Source of the DNA: Planctomycetota bacterium
GTDB lineage: Bacteria; Planctomycetota; Phycisphaerae; Phycisphaerales; UBA1924
Length of the DNA stretch: 64,000 nt
Direction: 5' to 3'
Assembly: GCA_018968885.1 (NCBI GenBank)
Contig: JAGWZK010000013.1
Coordinates: forward strand, 1 to 64,000
Shown here: one piece after another, positions 36,811-46,134 of the stretch
How positions within the stretch are numbered: position 1 is the first letter of the stretch
How the letters are laid out: every line of letters begins with the position of its first letter
The notes under the pieces: model-generated
The model's input: the letters and a program-made list of their open reading frames with translations, nothing else
Database searches by the model: none
What the model was told of the DNA's origin: nothing
Program-made: the position numbers and the translations under genes

Positions 36811-37392
36811 TTACTCCTGCACGCCCAGATCCTGCTTGGTGAAGAGTGCTTCGAAGTGCAATCCCGCGGCGGCCACATTTTCCCGCGCGCCTTCCTGCCT
36901 ATCGATCGTCGCAATCACACCACGCACATCGGCACCGAGTTCACGCAGCGAACCAACTGCCTCCAGCGCCTGCCCAGCGGTGGTGGCGACATCTTCCACC
37001 AGCAGCACGATGTCACCTTTATTCAAGGTCCCTTCGATCTGCTTGCTGGTGCCGTATTCCTTCTTTTTGTTGCGCACAAAGATGGCAGGGAGGCCGGTCT
37101 TGAGTGCAGCGACCGTGACGAGTGGGATGCCCCCCAGCTCGGCCCCGGCCAGACGCGTGACCTTGACACCCAATTCGCGCTCGACGTGGCGCACGCGGGC
37201 GGCAAGCAGATCACCGATCTTGTCCAAGAGCTCGGGACGAGTGGAAAAGAGGTACTTATCCAGGTAGTACTTACTGGTGCGTCCGGAACGCAATGTGAAC
37301 GTACCTCGAAGCAGGGCGACTTCGGCGATGGCTTTGGCGAGGTCGGGATGGGCATCGGTGGGGAGCGTGGTGGTCGCGGATGTGGTAGTCAT
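36811..37392 (-). CDS. pyrE: Orotate phosphoribosyltransferase
   Basis: 193 residues with the PRPP-binding motif IVLLVEDVATTAGQALEAV (near residue 130) and the TSKYYLDKYLF / LAGAELGGIPLV segments of OPRTases. It adds the ribose phosphate to orotate in pyrimidine synthesis. It stands alone on the minus strand between the HARE-HTH gene and the divergent exported-protein gene. Confidence 0.93.
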   Translation of the reverse strand: MTTTSATTTLPTDAHPDLAKAIAEVALLRGTFTLRSGRTSKYYLDKYLFSTRPELLDKIGDLLAARVRHVERELGVKVTRLAGAELGGIPLVTVAALKTGLPAIFVRNKKKEYGTSKQIEGTLNKGDIVLLVEDVATTAGQALEAVGSLRELGADVRGVIATIDRQEGARENVAAAGLHFEALFTKQDLGVQE

Positions 37393-37507
37393 GCGCGCAG
37401 CGTATCACCTATGCAACCCCTCCATAGGAAAACCCAAGTACTCCTTGGGCCCGCTACAACATTGCTGGCAGGCCCGGCACGATCCCAAGCACGCTGAGGA
37501 TCTTTTC

Positions 37508-38542
37508 ATGCAACCATTACGCGTCACACGCCCTCTCCCTGCTTTTCGCGGCATGCCACGTGCGCGCAGTGCCATCGGCCTGATATGCGTGATCACACCA
37601 CTGCTGTTGGCGATCACTGTGGAGCGTGCTGATGCATCCACATTCTCAACGCACCGGTCAGACCCTGCGCCTTTGGCGGGTCCGAAGTTGACACCCGTTG
37701 AGAGCAAGCCGCAGACCTTGGTTGAGCGCGACTTTGATGGCAAGATCAAGCCCTTGGAGTCATCGCCTGAGGAGGCGGCGATCCTGCTGCTGCAACTGAC
37801 CCCGGCAGAGAGTGCCAAGGCCGATGCCGCGGTCGCGGCACGCGCTGCGGATATGGATGCGCTGGTCACCGAGCATCTTTTGGACATCATCCGCCTTACC
37901 GGTCAGTTTCAGTCAGCGAGCGCGCTGGAACGATTGAATGCGATTCGCGAGTCGTACAAACTCGCCTCTCCGATTCTGGAGAAGGGGCGACTGGTGGACC
38001 GCATCAGTGCCGCGCTCCCAGAATCGCAGCGCGAGCGCTACGTCTTTCTCGTTGATGCCTACAAGCGTGCGCTGGGCGATCAGGAGATCGCACTGGCCAA
38101 GCAAGGCAAAAGTAACGATGTTGAGTTTGCGGCAGAGGTGAACAAAGACCCCAAGAACCTGATCGGTCATCGCATCCGCGCCCGCATCAAGTTTGATCTG
38201 GAGTCCTTTGGCAAAGAGATTCAGCGCTCCGCCGAACGCATCATCGCGGAGAAGCAGAATCAAGGCAATGACTTTCTGGGCAAACTGCAACTGACACCCG
38301 AACAGGAGGCCAGCATTCAGGCAATCTATGTGGATGTCGCCGGAAAGTATGGCTTGAAGGAGCCGCCCAAAGGGGTGCAGGCCGTGCTCTTTGCCCGCGT
38401 GCTCAAGGTGCTCACTCCCGAGCAGCGCAAACAGGCACTCGTGCTGATCCGTGAGCAGGAGCGCCAGAAGGAGAAAGATGCCGCTGCAGCCAAGCGAGGG
38501 ACCAACACCGGTATGGACGAATCGCCAGCCCCGATGAAGTGA
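37508..38542 (+). CDS. Exported protein of unknown function
   Basis: 344 residues from the ATG at 37508, with GAGGA seven bases before it; an ATG at 37553 is an alternative. A signal peptide (SAIGLICVITPLLLAITVERADAS) precedes a largely helical mature protein rich in Lys, Glu and Ala, with an internal helical segment (RYVFLVDAYKRALGDQEIAL) and a charged tail. I see no motif for catalysis; the amphipathic helices suggest a periplasmic chaperone-like or structural protein. It ends six bases before the convergent stop at 38548. Confidence 0.7.
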   Translation: MQPLRVTRPLPAFRGMPRARSAIGLICVITPLLLAITVERADASTFSTHRSDPAPLAGPKLTPVESKPQTLVERDFDGKIKPLESSPEEAAILLLQLTPAESAKADAAVAARAADMDALVTEHLLDIIRLTGQFQSASALERLNAIRESYKLASPILEKGRLVDRISAALPESQRERYVFLVDAYKRALGDQEIALAKQGKSNDVEFAAEVNKDPKNLIGHRIRARIKFDLESFGKEIQRSAERIIAEKQNQGNDFLGKLQLTPEQEASIQAIYVDVAGKYGLKEPPKGVQAVLFARVLKVLTPEQRKQALVLIREQERQKEKDAAAAKRGTNTGMDESPAPMK

Positions 38543-38547
38543 TGGGC

Positions 38548-39681
38548 TCACTTGGACTTGGGCGGAACCACATCCCCTTGCTTCAAAGCGTTCAGCGTCT
38601 CCACCTGACGATCCAAAGCAAATCCCATCTGGGCACGCGGCCCGAAGATCCGATTCTCGACGTTGCGATCCGGGCTGGTGACCTTTCCCGAGGCGTCGAC
38701 TTTCCATTTGCCCAGTGTGTCTTTGAGAATGACGAAGAACTCCTGAGCAGTTTCGCACGCTCGCCCCAGCGTGCCGCAGGCGTTAACGCGATCAAACGTC
38801 GCCATTCCCCGCTCCCATTCCATCGCCATGCGCATCGTGTCGAACTGATCCACACCCGCGTTGACGAGCACATCGCGTGCTTCCTGAGAGAGGTTGCGCA
38901 GACGCTTCTCCATCTTCTCGGCATCCACCTTCAGCGTCGCAAACTCCTCCATCGCCTTGTCCAGCGCTGACTTGGTGGTCACGGGCTTACGCATCCTTGC
39001 GTACGCCCCTTCGCCCCGTTGTGCGATGGCGAGAACCGAATCGATGACTTCTGCGCGAAGCGTTGCCAAGGCCTTGCTTCCCGCTTCATTCGTCGCGGCA
39101 TCCTTGGGCGGTGCGAGTGCAGGTACAGGTGTGCGCCGCACTGGTTCCTCGCGCTTGGGCTGCGAGTCTGAGGGCGTGGTGGAAGAAGCGCCTGTGGGCT
39201 GGGGTTGAGGTTGAACGCGCACGCCTTGAGAAGGTACCTCCGGCGGTGAATCAAGACTGCCATCGGCGGAGGAAGGGGTGTTGGCAACCTTGCCAAGGTT
39301 TGAGGGAAGGGTGTTGGCAGCCATGCCACTACTGGTAACCTGTTTTGGCGGCAGGGGCTTGATGACACCAATCGCGCGCAGGGCATTGACGCCGTAGGCA
39401 ATATTGGCCAAGAGCAGAATCGTGCCGCAGATCGCGGTAGCGAGCCCTTGACTGCGCTTCTCAGCGATGCGCGAGGCGAGCCAGACAAAGAACGCGCCGA
39501 TCACTATGGGTCCGACGAAAAGACCGGTCTGGTATCCGGAGTTGTACGCTCCGCTGGCGGTGGCTTTGGCAGGAGCTTTGAACGCGATCACCAGGCCCAG
39601 GGTCACCATGGTCACCGCCAACAGCACCACCAGCGGCACCGCTGTAAACGCTCGCTGCATCAACTTTGGACTGTGCATCAT
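38548..39681 (-). CDS. Membrane protein with proline-rich linker and helical C-terminus
   Basis: 377 residues with three hydrophobic spans (VVLLAVTMVTLGLVIAF, TGLFVGPIVIGAFFVWLA, GTILLLANIAYGVNALRA), a long Pro/Ser/Thr/Ala linker (about residues 115-200) and a helical C-terminal half. The linker DNA includes the TTGGCA-type repeat also seen at 45.7 and 50.8 kb. Its ATG overlaps the stop of the glycosyltransferase gene by four bases, so the pair is coupled. Function unknown; perhaps it organises the neighbouring enzyme at the membrane. Confidence 0.65.
   Translation of the reverse strand: MMHSPKLMQRAFTAVPLVVLLAVTMVTLGLVIAFKAPAKATASGAYNSGYQTGLFVGPIVIGAFFVWLASRIAEKRSQGLATAICGTILLLANIAYGVNALRAIGVIKPLPPKQVTSSGMAANTLPSNLGKVANTPSSADGSLDSPPEVPSQGVRVQPQPQPTGASSTTPSDSQPKREEPVRRTPVPALAPPKDAATNEAGSKALATLRAEVIDSVLAIAQRGEGAYARMRKPVTTKSALDKAMEEFATLKVDAEKMEKRLRNLSQEARDVLVNAGVDQFDTMRMAMEWERGMATFDRVNACGTLGRACETAQEFFVILKDTLGKWKVDASGKVTSPDRNVENRIFGPRAQMGFALDRQVETLNALKQGDVVPPKSK
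39252..39325. repeat. TTGGCA-type repeat inside the linker of a membrane protein gene
   Basis: CAAGACTGCCA at 39252-39262, then TTGGCAACCTTGCCAAGG at 39281-39298 and GTGTTGGCAGCCATGCC at 39311-39327. The CAAGACTGCCA and TTGGCA words are shared with the intergenic and kinase-linker sites. Confidence 0.5.
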
Positions 39682-41039
39682 GGTTCACTCTCAAAGATCC
39701 TGATGATCCATTGTTGGCTTCGGGCTGCCCAGGAATGGTCCTTCACCGTGCGTTGGTGCCCGGAGTGGGCCAGTGCGAGACGCTGCTCATCATGATTCAG
39801 CAGCGTTTCGACGGCATGAGCAACGTCAATTGGGGAATCGCCATCCAGGATGTCCTGGCCAATGGTCAGGAGCTCTCCCAAGCCGCTGCGCCGGGCACAT
39901 ACGCACGCCACGCCACTGGCCGTGATCTCCAAGGGCTTGATATTCACGCCCACATCATCCTGCCAGCGCATGACATTCACAGCGACGCGTCCGCGGCGAT
40001 AGGCATTCCCCTGCTCAGCATCACTCACCACGCCCAGATCGCGCACACTGCCCGCCACACCCCAGCGCGAGGCCCAATCCGTGACTCCCGTTCCGAACGC
40101 TGCAAACTTGAACCGCTTTGCCAGGTGTGCCGCCGTCACGCCCCGCTCGTAGCGCTCCACCGAGCGAACCAGATCTGTCGCCTTGATATAGAGCGCTGGA
40201 GTCCGCACCAGCACCTCCAGCCCTTGTCGCAGGAGTGCCGAACCAGAAGCAATTTCCTCAGCGCGGCTCAGCATGGCTTCGTGCCGACGATGCACCTGGG
40301 TTCGCAGCAGTTCCACGATCAGGTCACGGACGGTTGTCTCTCCGGCAAAGCCGGCGACGACCTGAGTTTCCAACTCGCTGGCGATTCGCTGCCGCGCACT
40401 GTGCCAATCCAGTTCCCTGGCATCCAGCAATTTCAGAATCTCTGGCGTGGGCGCTGGGTCGCCCGGCCCCAGGCACATGACCACATCGTGATCCGCGTCC
40501 TTCGTCGTGCCAGCAAATTTTGCCGCATGCACGCCATACGGAATCGCATGGACGCGCCCCATGGCAAAGCACTCGCGCATCTCGCGCGCTGTTCCCGGGT
40601 TATTGATGATGTGATGCGACATCGGACCGCGTGCTACATCACTGCGCAGGTGCTGGACGAACACGCCGTTGTGAGCCCAGTGCGGGGCATCCAGCCACCA
40701 CCACACCAAGGGCACGCCCATGGCGTCAAAGACGGTGGACGCTCGACCTTCTACCATCGGATTGATAAAGGTCATGGGCACGTTGGCCCACATGCCTATG
40801 GCCAGTTCGATTCGGTTGGACTTCACCAAGTCCATCAGCAACTGGGTGAAATCCCCTTTGAGGGCCCCGAGGCGACTCTGATCCTGTTCCAATCGCGCAG
40901 TGGCCTGCCAAATCGACCCCAGGTCGAGGCGCGTCACGCGGTGCCCGGCCTCCTCAAAGCCGGCGAGGCAATCGTTGAAAATGTCTCGGGAATTGGTTCC
41001 CGGCTGGACCAATGCGAGAATGTGCTTGCCCTCGGCCAT
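39678..41039 (-). CDS. CgeB-like glycosyltransferase
   Basis: 453 residues from the ATG at 41039. An N-terminal Rossmann-like domain (ILALVQPGTNSRDIFNDCLA) contains the segment MWANVPMTFINPMVEGRAST, and a C-terminal glycosyltransferase-type domain contains VNVMRWQDDVGVNIKPLEIT and ASGVACVCARRSGLGELLTI, the pattern of the CgeB/DUF3880 relatives of GT-B enzymes that add sugars to spore or surface glycans. The stop is overlapped by the start of the membrane-protein gene downstream. It is probably a glycan-modifying enzyme; donor and acceptor unknown. Confidence 0.72.
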   Translation of the reverse strand: MAEGKHILALVQPGTNSRDIFNDCLAGFEEAGHRVTRLDLGSIWQATARLEQDQSRLGALKGDFTQLLMDLVKSNRIELAIGMWANVPMTFINPMVEGRASTVFDAMGVPLVWWWLDAPHWAHNGVFVQHLRSDVARGPMSHHIINNPGTAREMRECFAMGRVHAIPYGVHAAKFAGTTKDADHDVVMCLGPGDPAPTPEILKLLDARELDWHSARQRIASELETQVVAGFAGETTVRDLIVELLRTQVHRRHEAMLSRAEEIASGSALLRQGLEVLVRTPALYIKATDLVRSVERYERGVTAAHLAKRFKFAAFGTGVTDWASRWGVAGSVRDLGVVSDAEQGNAYRRGRVAVNVMRWQDDVGVNIKPLEITASGVACVCARRSGLGELLTIGQDILDGDSPIDVAHAVETLLNHDEQRLALAHSGHQRTVKDHSWAARSQQWIIRIFESEP

Positions 41040-41106
41040 GTTCCCCAGAGTACCAAACTTCGCCGGAATCGCATCTTTTGACCCTTTCCGGCGTGTGTAA
41101 CACCCC

Positions 41107-41136
41107 TTGGCGCGCCCACCCCCCATCCGCTAGACT
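41107..41136 (+). promoter_or_regulatory. Candidate sigma-70-like promoter upstream of the 41185 gene
   Basis: TTGGCG at 41107-41112 and TAGACT at 41131-41136 with an 18-base spacer, about 50 bases upstream of the start at 41185. A hairpin of two ACCGGT arms (with CACTCGT between) lies in the leader. Confidence 0.5.
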
Positions 41137-41184
41137 CTTCGCACCGGTCACTCGTACCGGTCTTTCAAATTCGGAGAGTGTGAT

Positions 41185-42507
41185 ATGCGAACCCTGCTGA
41201 CTGCCGGCCTTGCCGGTCTCGCCGTTTCTTCCGTCGCGATGGCCGCTGGCCCTGACGTCACCCTGCGTGAATCATCCAGCGTGCAGAACTATGGCCAGGT
41301 GGGTGGCATCTATGCCTACGCCATCGGTTCCAACACCTGCAACATCGGCAATGCCAACCTGCTGTGGACCAACAACGGCACGCCTGGTCTGGCCATGAAT
41401 GCCTATCGCATCTATGACGGCCGCATGACTCAGATTGGCATGTCGTGGGTCAAGACCGCGTGCTGCGCCGCCGCGGGCTCTGGTTGCGGCACGTGCAATG
41501 GCCAAGGCGGCTCCGTCCTGGGTGCTGGTTGCCTGGATGTGTACTCCGCTGGTTGGAACGGTGGCCAGACCCGACTGGGCCCGCGCTCTTCGATCAACGG
41601 CTACACCGGCGCATTCTCCAGCTTTACCACCGGCACAACCAACGTCATTCAGCGTCGTCTGCAGGTTCTCGCGGACGACATGAACACCACTCGCTACGTT
41701 GGCGCTCGCTTCGTAATGGAGGGTGTCTACGCCGCGTCTGACGATCACGCCGCCGGCAACTGGATGAATAACTGCTCGTACAAGCTCGCCAACATCGCCC
41801 CCACCACCTACAACATCACCTACACGGGCGCCATGAACGAAGGCCGCCCCGCCATCTACGCCTGGCGCGATCACGGCCTGGGCACCAACTCCCCTGATAC
41901 CAGCGTGAACGTGCAGATCGTCGATGTCCCCGGCGAAGGACGCTTCTACGTCGCCAGCAAGGTCATCACCGTCCGCGCCAACCTTGAGTACCGCTACGAG
42001 TACGCCATCTTCAACCAGACCAGCGATCGTTCCGGCGGCTCACTCTCCATTCCCGCTCCGGCCACCGCTGTGATCACGGATCGCGGCTTCTCCGCTCCTC
42101 TCTATCACTCTGGCGAACCCTACAGCAACACCCTGTGGAATCACGCCCGCAACGCCACCAGCGTTGATTTCACCAGCCCTCAGACCTTTGCCCAGAACGC
42201 CAACTCCAACGCTCTGCGCTGGGGCACCATGTACAACTTCTACTTCAAGGCCACCACACGGCCCATCAACCGCGATGCGACCCTGGGCCTCTTCAAGCCC
42301 GGCACACCCACAGGTGTGACCTTCTCGGTGCCCACCCCCGCCGCCCCTGCTGATTTCAACCTGGACGGCAACTGCGATTTCTTTGACTACCTCGATTTCG
42401 TTGCCGCGTTCAGCACCAACAACGCTTTGGCCGATTTCAACGGCGACTCGCTCATCGACTTCTTTGACTACCTCGACTACGTGCAGGCCTTCGCCAACGG
42501 CTGCTAA
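41185..42507 (+). CDS. Secreted protein with dockerin tail, function unknown
   Basis: 440 residues, GGAGAGTG ribosome site before the ATG. A signal peptide (TLLTAGLAGLAVSSVAMA) is followed by a mixed domain of about 350 residues rich in Asn, Tyr, Gly and Cys (VKTACCAAAGSGCGTCNGQG and similar), which suggests disulfide-stabilised extracellular beta structure. The last 53 residues hold two dockerin-like units. I do not recognise a catalytic motif. The promoter candidate and hairpin leader suggest independent expression. Confidence 0.75.
   Translation: MRTLLTAGLAGLAVSSVAMAAGPDVTLRESSSVQNYGQVGGIYAYAIGSNTCNIGNANLLWTNNGTPGLAMNAYRIYDGRMTQIGMSWVKTACCAAAGSGCGTCNGQGGSVLGAGCLDVYSAGWNGGQTRLGPRSSINGYTGAFSSFTTGTTNVIQRRLQVLADDMNTTRYVGARFVMEGVYAASDDHAAGNWMNNCSYKLANIAPTTYNITYTGAMNEGRPAIYAWRDHGLGTNSPDTSVNVQIVDVPGEGRFYVASKVITVRANLEYRYEYAIFNQTSDRSGGSLSIPAPATAVITDRGFSAPLYHSGEPYSNTLWNHARNATSVDFTSPQTFAQNANSNALRWGTMYNFYFKATTRPINRDATLGLFKPGTPTGVTFSVPTPAAPADFNLDGNCDFFDYLDFVAAFSTNNALADFNGDSLIDFFDYLDYVQAFANGC
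42346..42504 (+). other. GC-type dockerin tail, two units
   Basis: Units DFNLDGNCDFFDYLDFVAAF and DFNGDSLIDFFDYLDYVQAF; ends NGC. Confidence 0.85.
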
Positions 42508-42534
42508 GCCGCATCCGCACAACTGAATAAACAC

Positions 42535-42562
42535 AAGAGGGAGGACGAGAGTCCTCCCTCTT
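42535..42562. terminator. Strong bidirectional terminator
   Basis: Perfect 12-bp stem AAGAGGGAGGAC / GTCCTCCCTCTT around a GAGA tetraloop, followed by TGCTTTTC. It lies between the convergent dockerin protein and the dihaem peroxidase. Confidence 0.9.
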
Positions 42563-42573
42563 TGCTTTTCCCT

Positions 42574-42589
42574 CGGGGCTATCGCCCCG
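42574..42589. terminator. GC-rich hairpin, probably the minus-strand terminator
   Basis: CGGGGC and GCCCCG arms with a four-base loop, close to the preceding hairpin and upstream of the peroxidase stop on the minus strand. Confidence 0.5.
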
Positions 42590-42634
42590 TGTGGCCCAAC
42601 CACACACAACTGGCTCTCGACTTTGGTTCAGTGC

Positions 42635-44695
42635 TCAGCAGCCGACGCTGAATCCGCTGACAAAGTCAAGGTAGTCAAAGAAATCGATCACGGCGTCTTC
42701 GTTGTAGTCCGCACCCGGAACATTTCCGGCAAACGCAGCGACAAAGTCCAGATAGTCAAAGAAGTCGACCGTGCCATCGCAGTTGAAGTCTGTTGCGCAC
42801 ACGACCACGCTCGCCGTGTTGCTTGTCGCCCCGCCGCAGACGCCCGTCACCACGCAGTGATACGCACCCTCGCGGCTGAGCGATCCCGACATGCTCAGCG
42901 TCTGTGTCGTCGCGCCCGACACACCGTTGCCATTCACCACAATCGCGTTCCCCTTCCACCACTGATACGTCACAGCGCCGGTGGCAGTGTGATTGCACGT
43001 CAGCGTGATCTGGGCGCTCTTGCACAAAGGCGCCGGGTTCTGCACGCTTGCGCTCACCGGCACACAGCAGCCGTAACTGCCGCAGAAGACCGGGATGCGG
43101 ATCACATCAGAAAGGGCCTGGCCGTTTGGTGCCGCAGGATCAGTCACGATCCACTGGGCAAAGACGATCTGCCCCGGCTGGAATGCACCGACGTTCAGAG
43201 GCCAGTGCAACGTCGCCAGACCCACACCATTGCCCGTGCCCTCGGTGGTCACTGTGCCCACAAACGAAGTCGGCGTGATGCGCCCCCCCACCGGAGGCGT
43301 CAGCGAAATGCCAAGTTGCGCGCTCGCCCCACCCAGCGCACCATCCAGCCCGATGCGATGATCCAGCGAACCCAGCATCGGGGGCGACAGCAGCACGCTG
43401 CGCGGCACGATGCCGCCACTGCCTGCCACGCCACCACCCAAGGAGCTGGACCGATCTGCGGCGCGAGCCCCAGCCAGCGTCGGCTGATCAAAGGGGAAGG
43501 TGCGGTTGGCAACGCGCTGATCCGTCAATCCGTTGCGGATGAAGGCATCCACCGCCGCGCGATCGGGGCCATTGAGCCCGATACCCCGCACAATGGGGTC
43601 CTGATTGTCGGGGAACTGTGGGGCCGCGCCCGGCACGCGAGCGTAGAAATCAATCACCTGCTGCAATGTGGTGAATTGCCCGTTGTGCATGAAACTCTGC
43701 TTGAGGCCCACGTTGCGCAGCGTTGGCACCTTGAAGCGACCCCGGTCATTGGGATTTCCCGTCACCAGCTGCCGCCCCAGATCCTCGGCCGGAGGACGCA
43801 GGCCGATGTTGCGGAAACTGAAATCCGTCGTCATGTCATTGGCCAGCGAGTGGCACGCGGCACACCCGACCTGCTGGAAGCGCGTTAGCCCCTGCTGCTG
43901 CTGAGCCGTCAGCGCGGCAGTATTTCCTGCGCGGAAACTATCAAACGGAGTCTGATCGCTGATGAGCGTGCGCTGATACGTCGCCAAAGCAAACGCGATG
44001 CGACGGGCGGTGATCGCTTCATCACCAAAGGCGCGACGGAAGAGCTCGGCATACGTCGGCTTGTCCGCCAGCGCCGTCTGCACGTCGGCAGGAATCGCCG
44101 TGGCCAAGTCCAAAGGACGCACCAATTCGAGCTTGGCGGCGATCGCGGCCCAGTCAATGCCGTCGTGCGCCATCTCCACGCTGTTCACGATCGGCTGCAC
44201 GGCCTGACTTTCCAGCGCGCCCCCCTGCTGAATCGCCACCTGACCCGTCTCTGGATCCACAAACTGATTGGTGGCGCGCCCATCCCAGAAAAGCGTGGGT
44301 GAGTAGCCGGAATTGATCATGGTGTTGGCAGCACGTGAAGTGACCTGCGCCAGCACACCAAAGACACCATCGCGTTCCACATCATTGCTGCTGTCACTGC
44401 GGACGATGCCCAATGAGCCCAGCATGTCATCGGGCGTGTTCAGCGTGCCATCTGCGCCGGGGTTGCGGCCGGGGTTGCGGGCATCGGTTCCGGCGCGTAC
44501 AAAACTGTGGCACGTGCCACAGGAGACGGTGTTGGACGTCGAGAGCTGCTCATCCCAGAAGAGGACCTTGCCCAGCACGCGTTTGGGTTCGGTGATGGGG
44601 TTGGCAGGTGGCACCGGCACCGGAGGCAATGCCGCCATCGCCCACCCTGCTGTCATCGAGAGCGCACATGCCGCCAAGACGGCTTGCCGTTTCAT
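42635..44695 (-). CDS. Dihaem cytochrome c peroxidase-type enzyme with Ig-like domain and dockerin tail
   Basis: 686 residues from the ATG at 44695, with AGGGAG before it. A signal peptide (VLAACALSMTAGWAMA) is followed by two c-type haem motifs: CGTCH at 59-63 and CAACH at 278-282, the pattern of dihaem peroxidases (MauG/CcpA family), with conserved RFKVPTLRNVG and HNGQFTTLQQVI segments. After residue 400 follow a beta domain and an Ig-like region, then two dockerin-like units ending VGC. It probably reduces peroxide or oxidises a protein outside the cytoplasm. A tail-anchored dihaem peroxidase is unusual; it is the only redox enzyme among the dockerin-tailed proteins here. Confidence 0.85.
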   Translation of the reverse strand: MKRQAVLAACALSMTAGWAMAALPPVPVPPANPITEPKRVLGKVLFWDEQLSTSNTVSCGTCHSFVRAGTDARNPGRNPGADGTLNTPDDMLGSLGIVRSDSSNDVERDGVFGVLAQVTSRAANTMINSGYSPTLFWDGRATNQFVDPETGQVAIQQGGALESQAVQPIVNSVEMAHDGIDWAAIAAKLELVRPLDLATAIPADVQTALADKPTYAELFRRAFGDEAITARRIAFALATYQRTLISDQTPFDSFRAGNTAALTAQQQQGLTRFQQVGCAACHSLANDMTTDFSFRNIGLRPPAEDLGRQLVTGNPNDRGRFKVPTLRNVGLKQSFMHNGQFTTLQQVIDFYARVPGAAPQFPDNQDPIVRGIGLNGPDRAAVDAFIRNGLTDQRVANRTFPFDQPTLAGARAADRSSSLGGGVAGSGGIVPRSVLLSPPMLGSLDHRIGLDGALGGASAQLGISLTPPVGGRITPTSFVGTVTTEGTGNGVGLATLHWPLNVGAFQPGQIVFAQWIVTDPAAPNGQALSDVIRIPVFCGSYGCCVPVSASVQNPAPLCKSAQITLTCNHTATGAVTYQWWKGNAIVVNGNGVSGATTQTLSMSGSLSREGAYHCVVTGVCGGATSNTASVVVCATDFNCDGTVDFFDYLDFVAAFAGNVPGADYNEDAVIDFFDYLDFVSGFSVGC
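42638..42799 (-). other. GC-type dockerin tail, two units
   Basis: Units DFNCDGTVDFFDYLDFVAAF and DYNEDAVIDFFDYLDFVSGF; ends VGC. Confidence 0.85.
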
Positions 44696-44963
44696 CCCCA
44701 CAACTCCCTTATCCACGGACCCGGTCTCAAGCTTCATCGCAGCACTCCACTCGTAGCCAACCGGCCCTGCCAGGAACTCACCTGAGAGCCATTGTGCAAA
44801 CGCCACCCCGCGCTTGCCTATTGCGGCTCAGCCGACGATTTCCCAACAATCTTGTCCCCGTGGGGACAAAACTAGCACCCACCCAAACCCCTGCCCCTCC
44901 CTCATCCACCCGCCGCACCTGGTCCCATTCCCCGTCGTCTCTTCCAACTACACTCGCCCGACC

Positions 44964-45590
44964 ATGTCCGATAGCAACGCACATCGCCTCCCCACAGACA
45001 CCGACGACGGCCTCCTGCTCATCATCAGCGGGCCTAGCGGCGTGGGCAAAACCACCATCACCCGCGGCGTCGAACGAGGCGTCCCCGATGCCGTCTTCAG
45101 CGTCTCGGCCACCACCCGCCCGCAAACCAGTGCCGATGTCGAAGGTGTCGATTACCACTTCGTCACCGATGAGACCTTCGAAGCCATGAAAGCGCGTGGC
45201 GAGTTTCTCGAGACCGCCGGCATCTATGGCAAGAAATATGGCACGCCCCGCGCCTGGGTCCTCGAACACCTCCGCCGCGGTCGTCTGGTCATCCTCGAAA
45301 TCGATGTGCAGGGCGCGATCCAAGTCAAAAAGCAGATTCCTGATGCGTATTCGATCTTTGTCCTCCCACCGAGTGAGGCGGCGCTCTTGGATCGCCTGCA
45401 GGGGCGGCGTCGCGAGGATGAGGCCGCTATTCAGCGCCGCTTTGCCGCAGCCAAGAGCGAGATCGAACTGGCACGTTCGTGCAACCTCTACAACCTTTCC
45501 ATCACCAACGATCAGGTGGAGCCGGCGATCGCGCAAGCCATCGGCGCGGTGAATCTGGAACGGGCCAGGCGAAGGGCGAGCAAGAAGTGA
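44964..45590 (+). CDS. gmk: Guanylate kinase
   Basis: 208 residues from the ATG at 44964; the frame upstream lacks coding character. The P-loop GPSGVGKTT is at about residue 24, with SVSATTRPQTSADVEGVDY and LEIDVQGAIQVKKQIPDAY, the GMP-binding and kinase signatures. It phosphorylates GMP. The stop precedes an unusual hairpin-rich intergenic region. Confidence 0.95.
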   Translation: MSDSNAHRLPTDTDDGLLLIISGPSGVGKTTITRGVERGVPDAVFSVSATTRPQTSADVEGVDYHFVTDETFEAMKARGEFLETAGIYGKKYGTPRAWVLEHLRRGRLVILEIDVQGAIQVKKQIPDAYSIFVLPPSEAALLDRLQGRRREDEAAIQRRFAAAKSEIELARSCNLYNLSITNDQVEPAIAQAIGAVNLERARRRASKK

Positions 45591-45684
45591 TGGAGTGACG
45601 AGATACAAGTCACAAATTGAAAGTCAAAAGTGACGCGCGTATCACGCGTTCTGATCGTGAACTTGACACGTTGAACTCACTCAT

Positions 45685-45801
45685 CAAGACTGCCAAGCTT
45701 TGAGGCAGGCCTGTTGGCAGTCTTGTGATTATCTGGACGCATGATCGGACATGACTGCCAATGGGTCTCATCCACACTTGGCAGTCTTGTTGGCAGTGTT
45801 G
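45685..45801. repeat. TTGGCAGTCTTG repeat family, intergenic copy
   Basis: CAAGACTGCCAA/TTGGCAGTCTTG hairpin followed by GACTGCCAA, then CTTGGCAGTCTTG (45777-45789) directly joined to TTGGCAGTGTTG (45790-45801). The last two blocks recur in the kinase gene linker, separated there by six bases. Confidence 0.7.
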
Positions 45802-46100
45802 TTTCAGGTGGCACATCTCTTCACCATCCGACAGGTGCCTTGATGGTTTCATCGCACAGTTGCAACCTTTCCGCGCGAACTCCGAACACACTCCATCGCC
45901 GTGCGTTCTGTTCTGCGCCTGAATGTGCATCGGTGATCTTCCATTCGCCTCACTGATATGTTCAGGATGAGGAAGGGAAGGTACTTTTTCATTCTGATGA
46001 TTCAGAATGAAACTGGCGCATCCAGATGCGCTTGAATCGCGCACATTCAACAAGACGTCCAAACTTCTGGATGAAGTTTGGCCGCCTAGTTGAACATGTG

Positions 46101-46134
46101 GTGAAAAAGAAAAGAGCCCGCGCTCAGCACGGGC
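46101..46134 (-). terminator. Rho-independent terminator of the SnoaL-domain gene
   Basis: On the minus strand GCCCGTG (46134-46128) pairs with CGCGGGC (46122-46116), one G-T pair, loop of five bases, followed by TCTTTTCTTTTT. Confidence 0.8.

Noticed and set aside
44706-44720. Single DnaA-box-like TTATCCAC sequence
   Set aside because: One imperfect box near a gene start is expected by chance; there is no cluster or AT-rich unwinding region.
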